A DNA stretch of 64,000 nucleotides, from contig NZ_JBAWJZ010000006.1 of assembly GCF_043876835.1 (NCBI RefSeq), positions 1 to 64,000 on the forward strand, written 5' to 3'. Positions 60,833-64,000 of the stretch are shown piece after piece (position 1 is the first letter of the stretch; every line of letters begins with the position of its first letter). Made by a program: the position numbers and the translations under genes. Source of the stretch: Yeosuana sp043876835. GTDB lineage: Bacteria > Bacteroidota > Bacteroidia > Flavobacteriales > Flavobacteriaceae. A model generated the notes under the pieces. That model searched no databases. It was not told the origin of the DNA and saw only the letters and a list, made by a program, of their open reading frames with translations.

Positions 60833-62002
60833 TTATTTTTCATTTAAAACGTATTGATATTGTTGTTCATGTCTTGAAGCTGTTGAGTTTTCAGAATAAC
60901 TTATTTCTGCAATCTTACTTATGGACTCACTAATATTTAATTCAATTTGAGCTAATGACATTTCTGTATTTGTACCGGTATATATACTCTGCATTTTACT
61001 ATTTACTCGATATTCATTTTTATCTAAAAAAGAATAGTAATCATTAGTTGATTCATTGACACTATTTATTAAATGCTTGTACTCAACTTGCACTTGTGAA
61101 AGTTCCAATGAGGCTCTTTCCTTGTGTTTTAATGCGTATTTGATATTTAAATTTTTCACCTTTTCTGGATCAGGAATTTTTCCTTCTCCCATAACTATCA
61201 GAGGTATTTTTTTATATAATTCTGAATAACTTTTATTCAATTCATCATGATTACCAGTTGTTTTTCGTAATTTTTCAATTGCTGAATGATAACTTTTAAA
61301 AGCTTCTGATATTTTAGAAAAGTTCTTACTGACAAAAGTGTTAATGTCTATCGTGTTTTTAGCATTTTGTTTTTGCTTTGATTGCATTTCAAATTCACTA
61401 TTCGATACATCAACATTCTTTGTTTCTAGTTGATTTTTAACCAAATCTGCTTTCTGTTTTTCAGTCATATTATTATACTTCGCTGCCATTTGCTTAGCAT
61501 AATCAGGGTCATTCATCATACGTTGCATTTCTGCTTCAGAAAAGGGACTAAATGTTGAAGCTGAAGTGTTTTTGGCTAGAGCTTTTTTAGCTGCTTTTTC
61601 TCGTTCTTTTTCACTCATTTGGCTAATCTTATCTACTCCACCCATTTGTTGTATCAATTCATTTTGGTTTACTTGTTTTTTTGGATCGTTATACAATCCT
61701 TCACGTCCTTTTTTACCATAAAAGTCTTGAGCCTTGGACTCAAGCGAAGACGCTAATTGATTGGAGTACATTTCCATCTTTTTCTTAAAATTTTCATACT
61801 GAGTTTCTAGTTGAGATTCACCTTGACAATTGATATCTTTATTACAAGCGTATTCAAAAGCAGCTTCAGGGGTTGATTGCAATACAGGAGCTGATTTTAA
61901 TAGTACATAAAAATCTACGTTTCCTAGTATTGATGGCTTTGATTGTTGTGAATAAATACTGTTTGTGATTATTAAAAATAAAATTGTGAATGATAATTTC
62001 AT
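60833..62002 (-). CDS. Hypothetical exported helical/coiled-coil protein
   Basis: The ATG at 62002 is chosen because a signal peptide (MKLSFTILFLIITNSIYSQ) follows at once; an upstream frame extension would overlap the next gene. The mature protein, about 370 residues, is strongly helical and rich in Lys, Glu, Gln and Asn with long coiled-coil stretches (about 110-260 and 320-370). A single CNKDINC pair lies early. I do not recognise the family. It is near envelope genes on both sides. Confidence 0.7.
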   Translation of the reverse strand: MKLSFTILFLIITNSIYSQQSKPSILGNVDFYVLLKSAPVLQSTPEAAFEYACNKDINCQGESQLETQYENFKKKMEMYSNQLASSLESKAQDFYGKKGREGLYNDPKKQVNQNELIQQMGGVDKISQMSEKEREKAAKKALAKNTSASTFSPFSEAEMQRMMNDPDYAKQMAAKYNNMTEKQKADLVKNQLETKNVDVSNSEFEMQSKQKQNAKNTIDINTFVSKNFSKISEAFKSYHSAIEKLRKTTGNHDELNKSYSELYKKIPLIVMGEGKIPDPEKVKNLNIKYALKHKERASLELSQVQVEYKHLINSVNESTNDYYSFLDKNEYRVNSKMQSIYTGTNTEMSLAQIELNISESISKIAEISYSENSTASRHEQQYQYVLNEK

Positions 62003-62030
62003 GATGATGTTTGTTTTAAATTTTGCTTTT

Positions 62031-62840
62031 TTATAGTATGAGGATTTCTGCCGTTTTTTTATGTAATAACTCAAGTTGTACATCTTCTAAAGCAATTTTA
62101 AACTTACTTTTTAAAATGGTGTTCAGCTCTTCTTTTGAAGATATTGAAGTAGCCAATTTATTTTCTCCCTTAGTACTAATAAGTTTTGGACCAGTTAAGG
62201 TTATTCTCCCTTCTTCTTGATAAATTGAAGCTAATGTTCCTTTAAGGAAAACCGATTCTGGTGAGGTTTCTATAAAGACACAGGCTTGTTTAAAGTCTTC
62301 TCGCTTTCTAGGAAATAAATCAAATACATATCTAGGGGTTAATTCTCCATTGGAATCTTTAAAATACAATGCCTTAATATCCTGAAAATCATTAACTATA
62401 TAATGTGAGTCTTCTCCTCTTGAAAATATCTTTTTTATTATTGGAATAGGACTACCAAATGATTTACCATTACCCACATCAACCAAATATATTTCATCAT
62501 CAATACGAACCAATAAGGCCATGTGCATATAATTGGAATCATTTTTAAGCGGTAGTCCCTTAAACATTTCACCACTTATAAAGTTTACCTCAAAACCAAT
62601 AGCTTTCAAAATATCATAAAAAAGACTATTGTTTTCATAGCAAATGCCGCCTCTATGCTGTTCAATAATTTTATTATAAACATGTGATGATGAATAGTCT
62701 AAAGGGGTATTTAAATGAATATCAAGATTTTCAAAAGGAACATGCAATAAAAACTGCTTTTGCAAATTGTTTAAAACATCATAAGTGGGTTTAAATTCAC
62801 CAAAGTATTGAATTCTGCCTCTTACTCTTTCTAAGTTCAT
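62031..62840 (-). CDS. Arylamine N-acetyltransferase
   Basis: A 269-residue NAT. The catalytic triad is visible: Cys in RGGICYENN near residue 69, His in YMHMALLV near 108 and Asp in LVDVGNG near 123. The N-terminal RVRGRIQYFGEFKPTYDVL is also typical. NATs transfer acetyl groups from CoA to arylamines and hydrazines. It lies 17 bp behind the OmpA-family gene on the same strand. Confidence 0.93.
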   Translation of the reverse strand: MNLERVRGRIQYFGEFKPTYDVLNNLQKQFLLHVPFENLDIHLNTPLDYSSSHVYNKIIEQHRGGICYENNSLFYDILKAIGFEVNFISGEMFKGLPLKNDSNYMHMALLVRIDDEIYLVDVGNGKSFGSPIPIIKKIFSRGEDSHYIVNDFQDIKALYFKDSNGELTPRYVFDLFPRKREDFKQACVFIETSPESVFLKGTLASIYQEEGRITLTGPKLISTKGENKLATSISSKEELNTILKSKFKIALEDVQLELLHKKTAEILIL

Positions 62841-62857
62841 AATTTAATTATTAACTA

Positions 62858-64000
62858 TTAAATTTTTATAAATTCTACACGCCTGTTCTTGGCTTTTCCT
62901 TCAGTTGTATTATTGTCTGAAATAGGAATTTTTTCTCCCTTACCAGACGTTTTCATACGTTCTTTTTTAATATTGAATTGAGTATTAAAAAAGGTGCTAA
63001 TTGAAGTTGCCCTTTTCTGTGAAAGAATCAAATTGTCTTCTTCATTTCCAACATTATCAGTATGTCCAACAATTTCAATATTTAATTCTGGATTTGATTT
63101 AAGGATATTTCCTATTTCATTTAAAATACCATAAGACTCTGGTTTGATGGAGGCTTTATTAGTGTCAAAAAGTATAGCTGATGTAGAAAATGACCCTTTA
63201 CTTAAAAGGTTTTTTCTTAAATCTGAAATACCTTTGGCAACACGTATATTTGAAATAAAAATCCCAACCGTATCATCTGAAAGACCAGAATTACTTACCT
63301 GATAGTACAATTGATTAATTTTATGAGATGTTAAAATGGCCTTAGGAACATCAAAGACCTTATCTTCATTTATCCAAAACCGGAAACGCTCTTTTTGAAC
63401 CTGAATGGCTATGTGGATAGGCTTTCCAACCAATTTTTCTAGTTTTGGAAATAACTTTAATTCTGATTTAAAATATTCACTTCCGTTTTCTAAACTTTCA
63501 AGCTGCAATATTGAGTTTCCATTACCATCCTTAATCAATCCTAAATATACCTTAGTTATGAAATCTTCTTCAGGAAACCCTAAAAGCGAATTGTGATTAG
63601 AAGGTTTTTTTCCAGAGGAAAGAAAACCAAAATAAAAAGCTGGGTAATAGGCAATCTCATCTCCAAGACTATTAAACATTAGTTCGAATTCTACTGTGAA
63701 GTTTTCTTCAAATAAAGACGTGTTATCTGTTAAAAAGGTTGAATTCTGCATTAATTTTAACCAATTTCCAGATAGATTATTAAAAGTTACCATCTCGCCA
63801 GATCCATTGGTGTTCCAACCCGTTGGGAGTTCTCCTATATTGTCTTCTACAAAATCCCTGTAGTAAACAACCGTTTCTCCAGGAGTAAAATCGAACTTAG
63901 AATATTGCTTTAAAAAAGTTGGCTTTACCGAATCTGTTTGATGTGCTATTTTATCTTCATTTTTTGAAGACTTTTTATATTTTTTCTTAGAAAAAGCACT
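62858..64000 (-). CDS. OmpA-family protein (5' end beyond the window)
   Basis: The frame is open from 62858 to the right edge, so the N-terminus is missing. An internal Met at 63793 is not the start, since the coding-like sequence FDFTPGETVVYYRDFVEDN precedes it. Residues read so far show a lectin-like beta domain (about 60-280 of the visible part). A C-terminal OmpA peptidoglycan-binding domain follows (EIVGHTDNVGNEEDN, LSQKRATSI, KNRRVEFIKI). It is an outer-membrane/periplasmic protein that ties the envelope to the cell wall. Confidence 0.9.
   Translation of the reverse strand, partial: SAFSKKKYKKSSKNEDKIAHQTDSVKPTFLKQYSKFDFTPGETVVYYRDFVEDNIGELPTGWNTNGSGEMVTFNNLSGNWLKLMQNSTFLTDNTSLFEENFTVEFELMFNSLGDEIAYYPAFYFGFLSSGKKPSNHNSLLGFPEEDFITKVYLGLIKDGNGNSILQLESLENGSEYFKSELKLFPKLEKLVGKPIHIAIQVQKERFRFWINEDKVFDVPKAILTSHKINQLYYQVSNSGLSDDTVGIFISNIRVAKGISDLRKNLLSKGSFSTSAILFDTNKASIKPESYGILNEIGNILKSNPELNIEIVGHTDNVGNEEDNLILSQKRATSISTFFNTQFNIKKERMKTSGKGEKIPISDNNTTEGKAKNRRVEFIKI

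Noticed and set aside
62003..62083. Longer N-terminus for the exported helical protein at 60833-62002.
   Set aside because: The added residues are basic and lie inside the arylamine N-acetyltransferase gene, whereas the ATG at 62002 starts a clear signal peptide.
1..64000. CRISPR arrays, rRNA genes or a prophage.
   Set aside because: No regular direct-repeat arrays, rRNA segments or phage structural genes were seen on reading the window.

Overview
The window looks like chromosome from a marine-type Flavobacteriaceae bacterium (phylum Bacteroidota). Support comes from the AT-rich DNA, promoter -7 boxes of the TAnnTTTG type, menaquinone genes, a PorT-family barrel, an OmpA-family protein of Bacteroidota type, Bacteroidota Tra proteins and a Bacteroidota-type tyrosine recombinase. 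The assignment is inferred from gene families; no 16S gene is present.

Region 1 (1 to about 14.9 kb) is the right part of an integrative conjugative element (ICE). Its right boundary is the 3' end of a tRNA-Ser(UGA) at 14889-14976, with the integrase gene next to it; the left end lies outside the window. The cargo is a compact DNA-damage module. A LexA/CI-like S24 repressor and an exonuclease/GIY-YIG nuclease are read leftwards. A catalytically intact Y-family polymerase, a short DnaE2-like polymerase III alpha subunit, an SRAP/HMCES abasic-site protein and a membrane-anchored exonuclease VII large-subunit relative are read rightwards, with two unknown proteins behind them. A symmetric 37-bp palindrome (2796-2832) sits in the 52-bp divergent promoter between the two arms. 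Behind the module, a 50-codon remnant of an IS110-family transposase abuts a 5'-truncated traI-like gene. TraJ, TraK, TraM and TraN homologues and the convergent integrase follow.

Region 2 (15-31 kb) is ordinary chromosome: a nitroreductase, a DegT-type aminotransferase, RibB fused to a degenerate GTP cyclohydrolase II domain, a long LptF/LptG permease, LolA, FtsK and DgkA. These are followed by KatG, a peroxiredoxin/thioredoxin operon, NhaC, and a methionine gamma-lyase-like enzyme divergent from an Lrp regulator.

Region 3 (31-51 kb) holds a small membrane/sensor kinase cluster, ALDH, RluA, PanB, SdaA, DnaK, a nitronate monooxygenase and a sugar MFS permease. DnaK has a stress-type promoter and a duplicated 3' tail. 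The region continues with an SGNH hydrolase and a menaquinone module (hotdog thioesterase, MenF, MenD), then CvfB and MnmE.

Region 4 (51-64 kb) starts with a 1.1-kb decayed stretch behind mnmE that includes a hydrolase pseudogene with three in-frame stops. A set of leftward accessory genes follows: DUF1203, two PaiB paralogues, an AraC/O6-methylguanine methyltransferase fusion, a PLP decarboxylase, an amidohydrolase, an alpha/beta hydrolase, a CPBP protease, a PorT-like barrel and an arylamine N-acetyltransferase. An OmpA-family gene runs off the right edge.

The most interesting system is the ICE-borne repair and mutagenesis module with its palindromic operator. No CRISPR array, rRNA or prophage was seen.
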